Below, one piece after another: positions 43,523-52,419 of a stretch of DNA of 64,000 nt. Source of the stretch: Burkholderia sp. WSM2230 (GTDB lineage Bacteria > Pseudomonadota > Gammaproteobacteria > Burkholderiales > Burkholderiaceae). Under the pieces are notes generated by a model, which worked only from the letters and a program-made list of their open reading frames with translations, made no database searches and had not been told where the DNA came from. The position numbers were made by a program, and so were the translations under genes. The DNA is taken from contig NZ_AXAJ01000012.1 of the NCBI RefSeq assembly GCF_000472445.1, forward strand, positions 1-64,000, written 5' to 3'. Positions within the stretch are counted from its first letter, which is position 1; each line of letters begins with the position of its first letter.

Positions 43523-43552
43523 ATTCTAGCAGGAAAAAGGCCGCAAAATCAA
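43523..43552 (-). promoter_or_regulatory. Promoter of rpmB-rpmG
   Basis: On the minus strand TTGATT (43547-43552) and TAGAAT (43523-43528) are separated by 18 bp, giving a start of transcription about 135 bp upstream of the rpmB ATG. Confidence 0.6.
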
Positions 43553-43655
43553 ACCTTATTTGCGGCGGCGAGACACGGCGCAAGGCCATTTCCGGTCTCG
43601 TTCACGCTTTTTCGATGCCGCCGAAACACCGGCCACAGGCCGCTGATCGGCAACT

Positions 43656-44519
43656 TCACGGCCAGCCGGCGCGGGCAAAAGAGTATACGCCCTCTGCGCC
43701 GATCACCAGATGGTCGACAAGCTGGACGTCGATCAGCGCCAGCGCCTCGCGCAGCGTGCGCGTCAGGCTGCAGTCGCTCGCGCTGGGTTGCACCGCGCCG
43801 GAAGGATGATTGTGCGCGACGATCAGGCTCGCCGCGTTGAGCGCCAGCGCGCGCCGCACTATTTCGCGCGGATACACGGCCATGCGCGTGAGCGTGCCGC
43901 GCGCGCTTTCCTCGCTGCGGATCAGCCGATGCCGGGCGTCCAGAAACATCGACACGAACACTTCCTGCGACCGGCCGCGAATCAGAAACCGCAGGTAATT
44001 TTCGACGACCTCGGGCGAATTCATCAGCGAACGCCGGCGCATTTTGTCGACGAGCGAGCGGCGCGCCATTTCCATGATCGCGAGCAACTGCGTCTTTTTC
44101 GCGGGGCCGATGCCGCGCAGGCCGTCGAAATCCGCGTAAGTCGCGTCAAGCATCGCCCGCAGCGAGCCGAAGCGATCGAGCAGCTCGCGCGCCACGCTGA
44201 ATACATCGTGCCCCGGCAGGCCCGAGCCGAGCACGAGCACGATCATCTCGAGGTCCGACAGCACGCTGGGGCCCTGGTCGATCAGCCTCTCGCGCGGCAT
44301 GTCGTGTTTGCGCCATTTGTGCGATTTGCGCTTTCGACGCGCATCAGGCGCATCGGGCGCATCAGGCACCCCCAGCGCTTCAGGCGCTTCAGGTCCTTCA
44401 GGCGCCTTAAGCGCTTCAGGCGCATCAGGCGCTCGAGACGCATCGCGAGCGCGAGCAACAGGCGGAGAACGAGCGAAATCCAACGTTGGTTCGTCGATTG
44501 TGGACGCATAATCAGACAT
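43656..44519 (-). CDS. radC: RadC/JAB-domain protein with repeat-expanded N-terminus
   Basis: A 287-residue member of the RadC (DUF2466) family. The C-terminal MPN+ domain has AHNHPSGAVQPSASD, the HxH...D metal site of a JAB peptidase-like fold, and the N-terminal helix-hairpin-helix part has LIDQGPSVLSDLEMIVLVLGSGLPG and LRGIGPAKKTQLLAIMEMARR. Despite the name a role in DNA repair is doubtful. The start MSDYAST has GGAGGAATT upstream. Between the start and the family core lies an unusual stretch of about 40 Ala/Pro/Asp/Glu-rich residues coded by 9-bp repeats, followed by a basic KRKSHKWRKHD segment. It is divergent from slpA. Confidence 0.9.
   Translation of the reverse strand: MSDYASTIDEPTLDFARSPPVARARDASRAPDAPEALKAPEGPEAPEALGVPDAPDAPDARRKRKSHKWRKHDMPRERLIDQGPSVLSDLEMIVLVLGSGLPGHDVFSVARELLDRFGSLRAMLDATYADFDGLRGIGPAKKTQLLAIMEMARRSLVDKMRRRSLMNSPEVVENYLRFLIRGRSQEVFVSMFLDARHRLIRSEESARGTLTRMAVYPREIVRRALALNAASLIVAHNHPSGAVQPSASDCSLTRTLREALALIDVQLVDHLVIGAEGVYSFARAGWP
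44341..44446. repeat. Degenerate 9-bp tandem repeat inside radC
   Basis: About a dozen degenerate units of GCATCAGGC or GCTTCAGGC run head to tail in the plus-strand reading. Because nine is a multiple of three, they stay in the radC frame and code for a repeated Ala-Pro-Asp/Glu tripeptide. Such an array can gain or lose units by slippage. Confidence 0.85.
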
Positions 44520-44696
44520 ATACAGACAATTCCTCCGCTGGGGGTTTGGGCCAGGTGCGCGTGATGGACGCAAGCCGAGCCCGGCCATGTGGCTTACAAT
44601 AGACGCTTTGCGCACGGCAGGCCGACGGTTTGCCGCACGCGTCGGCTGCGCCAGCGGCGCACGCGTGAGAGCGCGCTTCGACTGAGCGAGCACTGC

Positions 44697-45152
44697 ATGA
44701 GCATCATCGACATTTCCGAAGTGAAGCCCGGTTCACATGTGACGCTTCATTACCGGCTTTCCCTTGCCGATGGCGCCGAAGTCATCAACACCTTCAACGA
44801 CAAACCCGCCACGCTGCTGCTCGGCGCCGGTCAGCTCGCGCCGCCGCTGGAAGACATTTTGCTGGGTTTGAAGGTCGGGCACCATTCGACCTTTCAGCTA
44901 GCCCCCGGCGTCGCATTCGGTCCGCGCAATCCGGAGTTGATCCAGCGCGTGTCGCTGGCCACACTGCGCGAAAACAGCATGATCGGCGAGGATTTTTCGC
45001 CGGGCGACCTGGTCGAATTCAACGCGCCGGGCGGCGGCCGCTACGCCGGCGTTCTGAAAGAAGTGAACGAAACGTCGGCCCTGTTCGATTTCAACCACCC
45101 GCTTGCCGGTCAGGCGCTGGCGTTCGAAGTGAAAATCATCGGGATTCTGTAA
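44697..45152 (+). CDS. slpA: FKBP-type peptidyl-prolyl isomerase (SlpA-like)
   Basis: A 151-residue FKBP-type isomerase of the SlpA group, a cytosolic folding helper. The FKBP half is VKPGSHVTLHYRLSLADGAEVINTFNDKPATLLLGAGQLAPPLEDILLGLKVG, and the inserted flap (IF domain) follows, then FNHPLAGQALAFEVKIIGIL. The start MSIIDISE is at the usual family position. TACAAT at 44595-44600 is a likely -10. ispH follows after 2 bp, a pair often kept in proteobacteria. Confidence 0.93.
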   Translation: MSIIDISEVKPGSHVTLHYRLSLADGAEVINTFNDKPATLLLGAGQLAPPLEDILLGLKVGHHSTFQLAPGVAFGPRNPELIQRVSLATLRENSMIGEDFSPGDLVEFNAPGGGRYAGVLKEVNETSALFDFNHPLAGQALAFEVKIIGIL

Positions 45153-45154
45153 AC

Positions 45155-46114
45155 ATGAGCATCGCGGATACGACCCTAGCCGAAACCGAGATCCTGCTGG
45201 CGCAGCCGCGCGGGTTCTGTGCCGGCGTCGATCGGGCTATCGAGATCGTCGAGCGCGCCATCAAGCTGCACGGCTCGCCGATCTACGTGCGTCACGAAAT
45301 CGTCCATAACGCGTACGTCGTCGAGGATTTGCGCAAGAAAGGCGCGATCTTCATCGAGCGGCTGGAAGAAGTGCCGCCCGGCAACACGGTTATCTTCAGC
45401 GCGCACGGCGTGTCGAAAGCGGTGCGCAGCGAGGCCGAGTCCCGCGGGCTGCGCGTCTACGACGCGACCTGTCCGCTTGTGACCAAGGTGCATATCGAAG
45501 TCGCCAAGATGCGCCAGGACGGCTTTGACATCGTGATGATCGGCCACAAGGGTCATCCGGAAGTGGAAGGCACGATGGGCCAGGCGGGCGAGGGCATGCA
45601 TCTGGTCGAAGACATCGAGGACGTGCAGGCGCTGCAGCTCGCCGACCCGGAGCGGATTGCGTTCGTCACGCAGACCACGCTGTCCGTAGACGACGCTGCT
45701 GAAATCATCGGCGCGCTGAAGGCCAAATATCCGTCCATCCGCGAGCCGAAGAAGCAGGACATCTGTTACGCCACGCAGAATCGTCAGGACGCCGTCAAGT
45801 TCATGGCGCCGCAGTGCGACGTGGTGATCGTGGTCGGCAGCCCGAACAGTTCGAACTCGAACCGGCTGCGCGAGCTGGCGGAAAAGCTGGGCGTGCCCGC
45901 CTATATGGTGGACTCGCCGGACCAGATCGATCCGACATGGGTCGAGGGCAAGCGCCGCATCGGCGTGACTGCCGGCGCTTCGGCTCCGGAAGTGCTGGCG
46001 CAGGCGGTCATAGCCCGGTTGCGCGAGCTGGGCGTGCGCAATGTGCGCGCGCTCGACGGCATTGAGGAAAACATCGCGTTCCCGCTGCCGCGGGGCTTGG
46101 GCTTGCCTGCCTGA
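45155..46114 (+). CDS. ispH: 4-hydroxy-3-methylbut-2-enyl diphosphate reductase
   Basis: A 319-residue [4Fe-4S] enzyme of the MEP pathway making isopentenyl and dimethylallyl diphosphate. The three cluster cysteines are in PRGFCAGVDRAIEIVE, DATCPLVTKVH and DICYATQNRQ, and the diphosphate site includes SAHGVS, GHKGHPEVEGT and VGSPNSSNSNRL. Complete and normal length; it ends an slpA-ispH operon with a terminator. Confidence 0.97.
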   Translation: MSIADTTLAETEILLAQPRGFCAGVDRAIEIVERAIKLHGSPIYVRHEIVHNAYVVEDLRKKGAIFIERLEEVPPGNTVIFSAHGVSKAVRSEAESRGLRVYDATCPLVTKVHIEVAKMRQDGFDIVMIGHKGHPEVEGTMGQAGEGMHLVEDIEDVQALQLADPERIAFVTQTTLSVDDAAEIIGALKAKYPSIREPKKQDICYATQNRQDAVKFMAPQCDVVIVVGSPNSSNSNRLRELAEKLGVPAYMVDSPDQIDPTWVEGKRRIGVTAGASAPEVLAQAVIARLRELGVRNVRALDGIEENIAFPLPRGLGLPA

Positions 46115-46135
46115 CTCCCCGGAGCCGACTGCGAG

Positions 46136-46165
46136 AAGCGCGCCTTAGGGCGCGCTTTTTTTTTT
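46136..46165 (+). terminator. Intrinsic terminator of slpA-ispH
   Basis: Stem AAGCGCGCC/GGCGCGCTT with a short loop and a run of ten T. Confidence 0.95.
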
Positions 46166-46649
46166 CGCCGAGGCCACGCGCTTTCAGAAAATGGTGACAT
46201 ATCACCCAACCACATACTTTTTTAACTGCAGGACGGGAATCTTTTTTGAAAATACATCTGGCACCAAATTCGTTTTCAACAGATGTGTCCCCCTTTCTGC
46301 GACGTAATCTTTCTGCAAACTTTTTTAACGCACTAACATGGTGCCGAAGGGAAGCGTCGTGGTCGCGACACGGATTCCCCGCAAACCGTGCTCTGACCGG
46401 CCGCCGCCCAGCCCCACCGCAACACTTGATGCCATGCGCTCCTGCGCTGGTGCAACTGATGCACGAAAATGAGTCGCAACCAGGTTGCGCCCTTTGGTCG
46501 AAGATGGCCTCAAAATACGGTTGCAATGCAGGAAAACCCTGCCGGTTCAACAATATTGCCCGTCGCAAAATTGGAGTTACAATGCGCGCGTTCTCAAGGC
46601 CTTAGGGTCTTTCGAACACGAGATTTAGCAAGGGCGGGAGACCTATTTA
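46166..46649. promoter_or_regulatory. Long upstream region of the branched-chain amino-acid transporter
   Basis: The 484-bp spacer ends with a good promoter: TTGCCC (46556-46561), 16 bp, TACAAT (46578-46583), giving a leader of about 60 nt before the binding-protein gene. In its AT-richer first part an 11-bp element, ACTTTTTTAAC, occurs twice (46216-46226 and 46319-46329). No convincing ORF was found. Confidence 0.55.
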
Positions 46650-47852
46650 ATGCGAGTCAAGTTTGCTTACGCCGTGTCCATCGCGGCCGCGGTTGCGATG
46701 TTGACCGCGTGCGGCAAAAATCAGGATGGCGAGGCGGGAGCAGGCGCATCGGCAGCGGTGGCAGCGTCCGCCGCGCCGGCGAGCGAGGCAATTGTCGTGA
46801 AGATCGGCCATGCAGCCCCCTTGACGGGCGGCATCGCGCATCTGGGCAAGGACAACGAAAACGGCGCGCGCCTCGCAGTCGAGGAAATCAATGCTCAGGG
46901 TCTGACAATCGACGGTCACAAGATCGACCTGCAACTGGACGCGCAGGACGACGCAGCCGATCCGAAAGCGGGCACCGCGGTCGCGCAGAAGCTGGTGGAC
47001 GATCACGTGGTGGCCGTCGTCGGGCACCTCAATTCGGGCGTGTCGATTCCGGCTTCGAAGATATATAGCGATGCGAGCATCGTGCAGATTTCGCCGTCGT
47101 CGACGAATCCGGCGTACACGCAGCAGGGTTTCAAGACGACCTACCGCGTCGTCGCAACCGACGCGCAGCAGGGTCCGGCGCTCGCCAATTACGCCACGAA
47201 GGCGTTGGGCGCCAAACGCATCGCCGTAGTGGACGATGCAACCGCCTACGGCAAAGGGCTCGCGGAAGAATTCGCGAAGACCGTCGAGGCGAACGGGGCG
47301 AAAATCGTCGCCCGCGAGGCGACGAACGACCGGGCCACGGATTTCCGGGCCATCCTCACGAAGATCAAGAGTGTTCATCCCGACGCAATCATGTTCGGCG
47401 GCATGGACGCAACGGGCGGCCCGTTTGCCAAACAGGCGGCGGCGCTCGGTATCAGGGCAAAAATCCTTGGCGGCGACGGCGTGTGTACCGACAAGGTGGG
47501 TGAGCTGGCGGGAACCGCCGTGCAAAACCTGGTCTGTTCGGAAGCGGGACTCGCGCTTTCGAAAATGGACAGGGGAGCGGACTTCGAGAAGAAGTACGTC
47601 GACCGCTTCCACACGCCGGTGCAGATTTACGCACCGTTCACGTATGACGCTGTGTACGTGATTGTCGATGCAATGAAGCGCGCTAATTCGATCGAGGCGC
47701 CCAAGGTGCTGGCTGCGATGCCGTCCACCGATTACAACGGGGTAATCGGCCGCATCGCGTTCGACGACAAGGGTGATTTGAAAGAGGGCGCCATTACGCT
47801 TTACGACTTCAAGGACGGCAAAAAAGCGGTTCTCGACGTCGTGAAGATGTGA
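46650..47852 (+). CDS. Branched-chain amino-acid ABC transporter binding protein (LivJ/LivK type)
   Basis: A 400-residue periplasmic binding protein of the leucine/isoleucine/valine family. It starts with a lipoprotein signal ending LTAC (Cys21), so it is probably tethered to the membrane. The ligand domain runs from VKIGHAAPLTGGIAHLGKDNENG to the end; conserved parts are GHLNSGVSIPASKIYSDASIVQISPSSTNP and YGKGLAEEF. Hinge and length are normal. The permease genes follow after 229 bp with an intervening terminator-like hairpin, which would give more binding protein than permease. Confidence 0.94.
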   Translation: MRVKFAYAVSIAAAVAMLTACGKNQDGEAGAGASAAVAASAAPASEAIVVKIGHAAPLTGGIAHLGKDNENGARLAVEEINAQGLTIDGHKIDLQLDAQDDAADPKAGTAVAQKLVDDHVVAVVGHLNSGVSIPASKIYSDASIVQISPSSTNPAYTQQGFKTTYRVVATDAQQGPALANYATKALGAKRIAVVDDATAYGKGLAEEFAKTVEANGAKIVAREATNDRATDFRAILTKIKSVHPDAIMFGGMDATGGPFAKQAAALGIRAKILGGDGVCTDKVGELAGTAVQNLVCSEAGLALSKMDRGADFEKKYVDRFHTPVQIYAPFTYDAVYVIVDAMKRANSIEAPKVLAAMPSTDYNGVIGRIAFDDKGDLKEGAITLYDFKDGKKAVLDVVKM

Positions 47853-47871
47853 TGACGGGACGTTCAGCCTG

Positions 47872-47903
47872 ACGGCACCGAACCATCCAACGGTGCCGTT
47901 TTT
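47872..47903 (+). terminator. Terminator-like hairpin after the binding-protein gene
   Basis: Stem ACGGCACCG/CGGTGCCGT, loop 10 nt, then TTTTG. It lies between the binding protein and livH, a place where partial termination sets the ratio of subunits. Confidence 0.85.
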
Positions 47904-48081
47904 GCATCCGCCGAAGGTGAGCTAGCGACTGTGACCCAGTCGTCCTGGCAAACCGGCGGCGGATAAACCCTTACCGGTCTTTTACATCAGTACCCGCAGT
48001 GCCGTTGAGATTCCGTGACGCATCACCGCCCACCGGCTGATGCAAAACGCGAATCCAGTCGCACGGGCTAAGGAGCATTAA

Positions 48082-49032
48082 ATGGATATCTTCATCCAGC
48101 AGATCCTAAACGGACTGGTGCTTGGCAGCGTTTATGCCATCATCGCACTGGGCTATACGATGGTTTACGGCATTCTGGGCATCATCAACTTCGCTCACGG
48201 CGATGTGTTGATGGTCGGCGCGATGGTTGCGCTCTCCGCCATAGGCGTGCTGCAGAACCACTTCCCCGGCTTAGGCAATGTGCCGACGCTGTGCATCGCG
48301 CTTGCAATCGCCGCCGTGGTCTGCGCGGTGGTCGGCTACACGATCGAGCGCGTGGCCTACCGGCCGTTGCGCAAGGCGCCGCGTCTCGCTCCGCTGATCA
48401 CCGCGATCGGCGTGTCGATCCTGCTGCAGACGCTCGCCATGATGATCTGGTCTCGCAACCCGCTGCCGTTCCCGCAGCTGCTGCCCACCGATCCGCTCAA
48501 CGTGATCAAGGCCACCGACACGACGCCTGGCGCCGTGATCTCGATGACTGAAATCGTCATCATCGTCGTCGCGTTCCTCGTGATGGCGGGCCTCCTGCTC
48601 CTCGTGCACAAGACCAAGCTCGGCCGCGCGATGCGCGCGATTGCCGAAAATCCGGGCGTCGCCTCGCTGATGGGCGTGAACCCGAACTTCGTGATTTCGG
48701 CCACCTTCATGATCGGCTCGGCGCTTGCTGCCCTGGCCGGCGTGATGATCGCCTCCGAATACGGCAACGCCCACTTCTACATGGGCTTCATCCCAGGGCT
48801 TAAGGCCTTTACCGCGGCGGTGCTGGGCGGTATCGGCAACCTCGGCGGCGCGATGGTCGGCGGCGTGATTCTGGGGCTCATCGAACAGTTGGGCGCCGGT
48901 TATATCGGCAACCTGACGGGTGGTGTGTTCGGCAGTAACTATCAGGACGTGTTTGCGTTCATCGTGCTGATCATCGTGCTGGTGTTCCGTCCGTCGGGTC
49001 TGCTCGGCGAACGCGTTGCGGATCGCGCTTGA
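48082..49032 (+). CDS. livH: Branched-chain amino-acid ABC permease LivH
   Basis: A 316-residue inner-membrane permease. It begins FIQQILNGLVLGSVYAIIALGYTMVYGILGIINFAHGDVLMVGA, diagnostic for LivH, and has about eight hydrophobic segments; the conserved loop AIAENPGVASLMGVNPN is present. AAGGAG stands upstream of the ATG. livM follows after 22 bp. Confidence 0.96.
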   Translation: MDIFIQQILNGLVLGSVYAIIALGYTMVYGILGIINFAHGDVLMVGAMVALSAIGVLQNHFPGLGNVPTLCIALAIAAVVCAVVGYTIERVAYRPLRKAPRLAPLITAIGVSILLQTLAMMIWSRNPLPFPQLLPTDPLNVIKATDTTPGAVISMTEIVIIVVAFLVMAGLLLLVHKTKLGRAMRAIAENPGVASLMGVNPNFVISATFMIGSALAALAGVMIASEYGNAHFYMGFIPGLKAFTAAVLGGIGNLGGAMVGGVILGLIEQLGAGYIGNLTGGVFGSNYQDVFAFIVLIIVLVFRPSGLLGERVADRA

Positions 49033-49054
49033 TCCAGGCCAAGGAGTAAATCAA

Positions 49055-50224
49055 ATGACCTCAATTCAACCGATCGAGCCGTCCACGACGCTCATTCCCG
49101 AACGCAACCTCGCGAAGACGCTGACGGTGGGCATCATCACCGCCGTGTTCGTGATCGCCGCGCCGATGATCATCGGCACCGCCGGCGGCAACTACTGGGT
49201 CCGCGTGCTCGACTTCGCGATGCTGTACGTGATGCTCGCGCTCGGCCTCAATGTGGTGGTCGGCTTCGCCGGCCTGCTGGACCTCGGCTACATCGCGTTC
49301 TACGCGGTCGGCGCGTACACGGCGGCGCTGCTGTCTTCGCCGCACCTGTCCTCGCAGTTCGAGTGGATCGCGCACATTGCGCCAAACGGTCTACACGTGC
49401 CGTTCCTCATCATCGTGCCTTGCGCGATGGGGATCGCCGCGCTGTTCGGCGTGCTGCTCGGTGCGCCGACGCTGCGTCTGCGCGGCGACTACCTTGCCAT
49501 CGTGACGTTGGGCTTCGGGGAAATCGTGCGGATCTTCCTGAACAACCTCGACCGTCCGGTGAACATCACGAACGGCCCGAAGGGCATCACGGCGATTGCG
49601 CCGGTGCATGTCGGCGACTTCAGCCTCTCGCAGACGCACTCGCTGTTCGGCTTGCAGTTCCCGTCGGTGTACTCGTACTACTACCTGTTCGTGCTGGCCG
49701 CGCTGCTGGTGATCTGGGTGTGTACCCGTTTGCAGCATTCGCGTATTGGCCGTGCTTGGGCCGCGATCCGCGAAGACGAAATCGCCGCGAAGGCCATGGG
49801 CATCAACACGCGTAACGTGAAGCTGCTCGCGTTTGCGATGGGCGCGTCGTTCGGCGGCCTCTCGGGCGCGATGTTCGGCGCGTTCCAGGGCTTCGTGTCG
49901 CCGGAATCGTTCACGCTGCCCGAGTCGATCGTCGTGCTCGCCTGCGTGGTGCTGGGCGGCATGGGCCACATTCCGGGCGTGATTCTCGGCGCGGTGCTGC
50001 TCGCCGTGCTGCCGGAATTCCTGCGCTCGACGATGGGCCCGCTGCAGCACATGATCTTCGGCCATGAAATCGTCGACACGGAAGTGATCCGTCAGCTGGT
50101 CTACGCACTCGCCATGGTGCTCATCATGCTGTACCGCTCGGAAGGCCTGTGGCCGTCGCCGAAGCACGAAGACAAGATCGCGAAACTGTCGAAGCGGGCC
50201 GGCAAGAAGCCAGTGCGCGCATAA
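49055..50224 (+). CDS. livM: Branched-chain amino-acid ABC permease LivM
   Basis: A 389-residue inner-membrane permease. It has the LivM-type core GLNVVVGFAGLLDLGYIAFYAVGAY, LRLRGDYLAIVTLGFGEIVRIFLNN and AIREDEIAAKAMGINTRNVKLLAFAMGA. The start MTSIQPIEPS has AAGGAG upstream; the longer frame overlaps livH. A strong hairpin lies between it and livG. Confidence 0.96.
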   Translation: MTSIQPIEPSTTLIPERNLAKTLTVGIITAVFVIAAPMIIGTAGGNYWVRVLDFAMLYVMLALGLNVVVGFAGLLDLGYIAFYAVGAYTAALLSSPHLSSQFEWIAHIAPNGLHVPFLIIVPCAMGIAALFGVLLGAPTLRLRGDYLAIVTLGFGEIVRIFLNNLDRPVNITNGPKGITAIAPVHVGDFSLSQTHSLFGLQFPSVYSYYYLFVLAALLVIWVCTRLQHSRIGRAWAAIREDEIAAKAMGINTRNVKLLAFAMGASFGGLSGAMFGAFQGFVSPESFTLPESIVVLACVVLGGMGHIPGVILGAVLLAVLPEFLRSTMGPLQHMIFGHEIVDTEVIRQLVYALAMVLIMLYRSEGLWPSPKHEDKIAKLSKRAGKKPVRA

Positions 50225-50254
50225 CGGAAGCGGAGCAGGGCGAAGCCCGGCATG

Positions 50255-50290
50255 GGACTGGAGTAAGGCGCCAGGCGCCGACTCTGGTCC
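50255..50290 (+). promoter_or_regulatory. Intercistronic stem-loop between livM and livG
   Basis: GGACTGGAGT (50255-50264) pairs with ACTCTGGTCC (50281-50290) in RNA over ten pairs including two G-U, enclosing AAGGCGCCAGGCGCCG. The element is not followed by T-run, so it is more likely an mRNA-stability or ratio-setting structure than a terminator. Confidence 0.5.
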
Positions 50291-50305
50291 ACAAGGAGAA
50301 ATCAT

Positions 50306-51082
50306 ATGAGCGACAAACAAATCCGTCTGTCCGTGAAGGGCGTCAACAAGCGCTTCGGCGGTTTGCAGGCGCTATCGGACGTCGGCCTTCAGATCGAGGA
50401 AGGCACCATTTACGGTTTGATCGGCCCGAACGGCGCCGGCAAGACCACGTTCTTCAACGTGATCACGGGCCTCTATACGCCCGACTCGGGCGACTTCAAG
50501 CTCGACGGCCAGAACTACACGCCGACGGCGGTGTATCAGGTGGCGAAAGCGGGCATTGCGCGCACGTTCCAGAACATTCGTCTGTTCGGCGGCATGACCG
50601 CGCTGGAAAACGTGATGGTGGGCCGCCACGTGCGCACGAAGCACGGCCTGCTCGGCGCGGTGTTCCAGACGCCCGCGGAGCGCAAGGAAGAGCGCGAGAT
50701 CAAGGAACGCGCGATCGAATTGCTGGAGTACGTGGGCATTGCGCAGTACGCGGATTACACGTCGCGCAATCTGTCGTACGGCCACCAGCGTCGTCTGGAA
50801 ATCGCGCGCGCGCTGGCAACCGACCCGAAGCTGCTCGCGCTCGACGAACCCGCCGCCGGCATGAACGCGACGGAGAAGGTCGAACTCACGCGCCTGCTCG
50901 ACAAGATTCGCGCCGACGGCAGGACGATTCTGCTGATCGAGCACGACGTGAAGCTCGTGATGGGTCTGTGCAACCAGATGACGGTGCTCGACTACGGCAA
51001 GGTGATTGCGCAAGGTCTGCCGCAAGACGTGCAGAAGGATCCTAAGGTGATCGAAGCTTATCTGGGTGCAGGAGTCCACTGA
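50306..51082 (+). CDS. livG: Branched-chain amino-acid ABC ATPase LivG
   Basis: A 258-residue ATPase. Walker A is GPNGAGKTTFFNVITG, the Q loop region is GIARTFQNIRLF, the signature is LSYGHQRRLEIARAL and Walker B is LLALDEPAAGMN. The LivG-type insertion in the helical domain and the C-terminal VIEAYLGAGVH are present. AAGGAG precedes the ATG. Its stop overlaps the livF start (TGATG). Confidence 0.96.
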   Translation: MSDKQIRLSVKGVNKRFGGLQALSDVGLQIEEGTIYGLIGPNGAGKTTFFNVITGLYTPDSGDFKLDGQNYTPTAVYQVAKAGIARTFQNIRLFGGMTALENVMVGRHVRTKHGLLGAVFQTPAERKEEREIKERAIELLEYVGIAQYADYTSRNLSYGHQRRLEIARALATDPKLLALDEPAAGMNATEKVELTRLLDKIRADGRTILLIEHDVKLVMGLCNQMTVLDYGKVIAQGLPQDVQKDPKVIEAYLGAGVH

Positions 51083-51804
51083 TGTCCACGACGCAAACCA
51101 TGTTGAAAATCAAGGGCCTCCAGGTCAATTACGGCGGCATCCAGGCAGTCAAGGGCATCGACCTCGAAGTCGGGCAGGGCGAGCTGGTCACGCTGATCGG
51201 CGCGAACGGCGCGGGCAAGACGACGACGATGAAGGCGATCACGGGTCTGAAGCCGTACTCGGCGGGCGACATCGAGTACATGGGCCAGTCGATCAAGGGC
51301 GTGCCGCCGCACGAGCTCCTGAAGCGCGGCCTTGCGATGGTGCCCGAAGGCCGCGGCATCTTCGCGCGCATGTCGATTGTCGAGAACATGCAGATGGGCG
51401 CTTATCTGCGCAGCGACAGCGACGGCATCAAGGCCGACGTCGATCGCATGTTCGGCTTTTTCCCGCGTCTGAAGGAACGCGCCACGCAATATGCGGGCAC
51501 GCTCTCGGGCGGCGAACAGCAGATGCTGGCAATGGCGCGCGCGATCATCTCGAAGCCGAAGCTGTTGCTGCTCGACGAACCGTCGATGGGTCTGTCGCCG
51601 ATCATGGTCGAGAAGATCTTCGAGGTGGTGCGGGCGATTTCGGCTGAAGGCATGACAGTGCTGCTCGTCGAGCAGAACGCGCGTCTCGCGTTGCAGGCGG
51701 CGAACCGCGGCTACGTGATGGACTCGGGTCTCGTCACAATGTCGGGCGACGCGAAAGAGATGCTGGATGATCCGAAGGTGCGGGCTGCATACCTTGGCGA
51801 ATAA
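51082..51804 (+). CDS. livF: Branched-chain amino-acid ABC ATPase LivF
   Basis: A 240-residue ATPase paired with LivG. Walker A is GANGAGKTTTMKAITG, signature LSGGEQQMLAMARAI, Walker B LLLLDEPSMGLSP. The end VRAAYLGE is typical. Last gene of the transporter operon, followed by a strong terminator. Confidence 0.96.
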   Translation: MSTTQTMLKIKGLQVNYGGIQAVKGIDLEVGQGELVTLIGANGAGKTTTMKAITGLKPYSAGDIEYMGQSIKGVPPHELLKRGLAMVPEGRGIFARMSIVENMQMGAYLRSDSDGIKADVDRMFGFFPRLKERATQYAGTLSGGEQQMLAMARAIISKPKLLLLDEPSMGLSPIMVEKIFEVVRAISAEGMTVLLVEQNARLALQAANRGYVMDSGLVTMSGDAKEMLDDPKVRAAYLGE

Positions 51805-51856
51805 GCGGGTGAACGAGTAAGTAGCTAAGCACTCGCACCTCGACCGCCGATGAAAT

Positions 51857-51896
51857 AAAGGCCGCATGCGTAAGCAAACGCATGCGGCCTTTGTCT
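51857..51896 (+). terminator. Intrinsic terminator after livF, shared with the GNAT gene
   Basis: Stem AAAGGCCGCATGCGT/ACGCATGCGGCCTTT (15 bp), loop 6 nt, T-rich on the plus strand and A-rich on the left, so it can serve both convergent operons. Confidence 0.95.
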
Positions 51897-51934
51897 TTGT
51901 ACGGGCGCTTTATGGAGCGAGCGGCGCGCAGTAT

Positions 51935-52402
51935 TCAAGCCGCCGGGATAGAGGCCAACTCGCCAAGACGTTTGCCCAAACTGACTACTTCGTCCGCGCG
52001 ATAACCGAGCGACTCGTAAAACGCGCGCACCTCGCTCTTCGCCGACAACACCTGCAGATTCAGCTTCGGGCAGCCGCGCACGGTCAACGCCTCTTCGACA
52101 TGCGCGACGAGCCGCGAGCCGATGCCATGCCGCCGCAACGATTCGTCTACCGCGAGCGAGTACAGCCAGCCGCGGTGGCCGTCGTAGCCGCCCATCACGG
52201 TGCCGACCACGCGCTCGTCCAGCACCGCGACGAAAAACAACTCCGGCTGCGTCGCCAGCTTGTTTGCAATCGACAGATGCGGGTTGCGCTGCGGCTTCGT
52301 CGCGTCCCGATACTCGGGAAAGGCCTGCTGCCACAGCGCGATCACGGCATGTGTGTCGCGCGCGTCGAAGCGTCGGATCGAAAGCGCGGCGAGTGTGCTC
52401 AT
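51935..52402 (-). CDS. GNAT-family N-acetyltransferase (YpeA-like)
   Basis: A 155-residue acetyltransferase. The acetyl-CoA motif A is LYSLAVDESLRRHGIGSRLVAHVEEAL, and the C-terminal VRAFYESLGYRADEVVSLGKRL is typical for the YpeA group (small GNAT proteins of unknown substrate). It starts 17 bp after argD and is probably co-transcribed with it, and thus under the same attenuator; an acetylation step linked to arginine or amino-acid metabolism is possible but not shown. Confidence 0.88.
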   Translation of the reverse strand: MSTLAALSIRRFDARDTHAVIALWQQAFPEYRDATKPQRNPHLSIANKLATQPELFFVAVLDERVVGTVMGGYDGHRGWLYSLAVDESLRRHGIGSRLVAHVEEALTVRGCPKLNLQVLSAKSEVRAFYESLGYRADEVVSLGKRLGELASIPAA

Positions 52403-52419
52403 GAGGCGTCCCGGTCTCG

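Noticed and set aside
44341..44446. CRISPR-like array
   Set aside because: Units are only 9 bp, have no spacers and lie in frame within radC.
46008..46568. 186-codon minus-strand ORF in the region before the liv genes
   Set aside because: Overlaps ispH and its terminator on the other strand, no family resemblance, unlikely composition.
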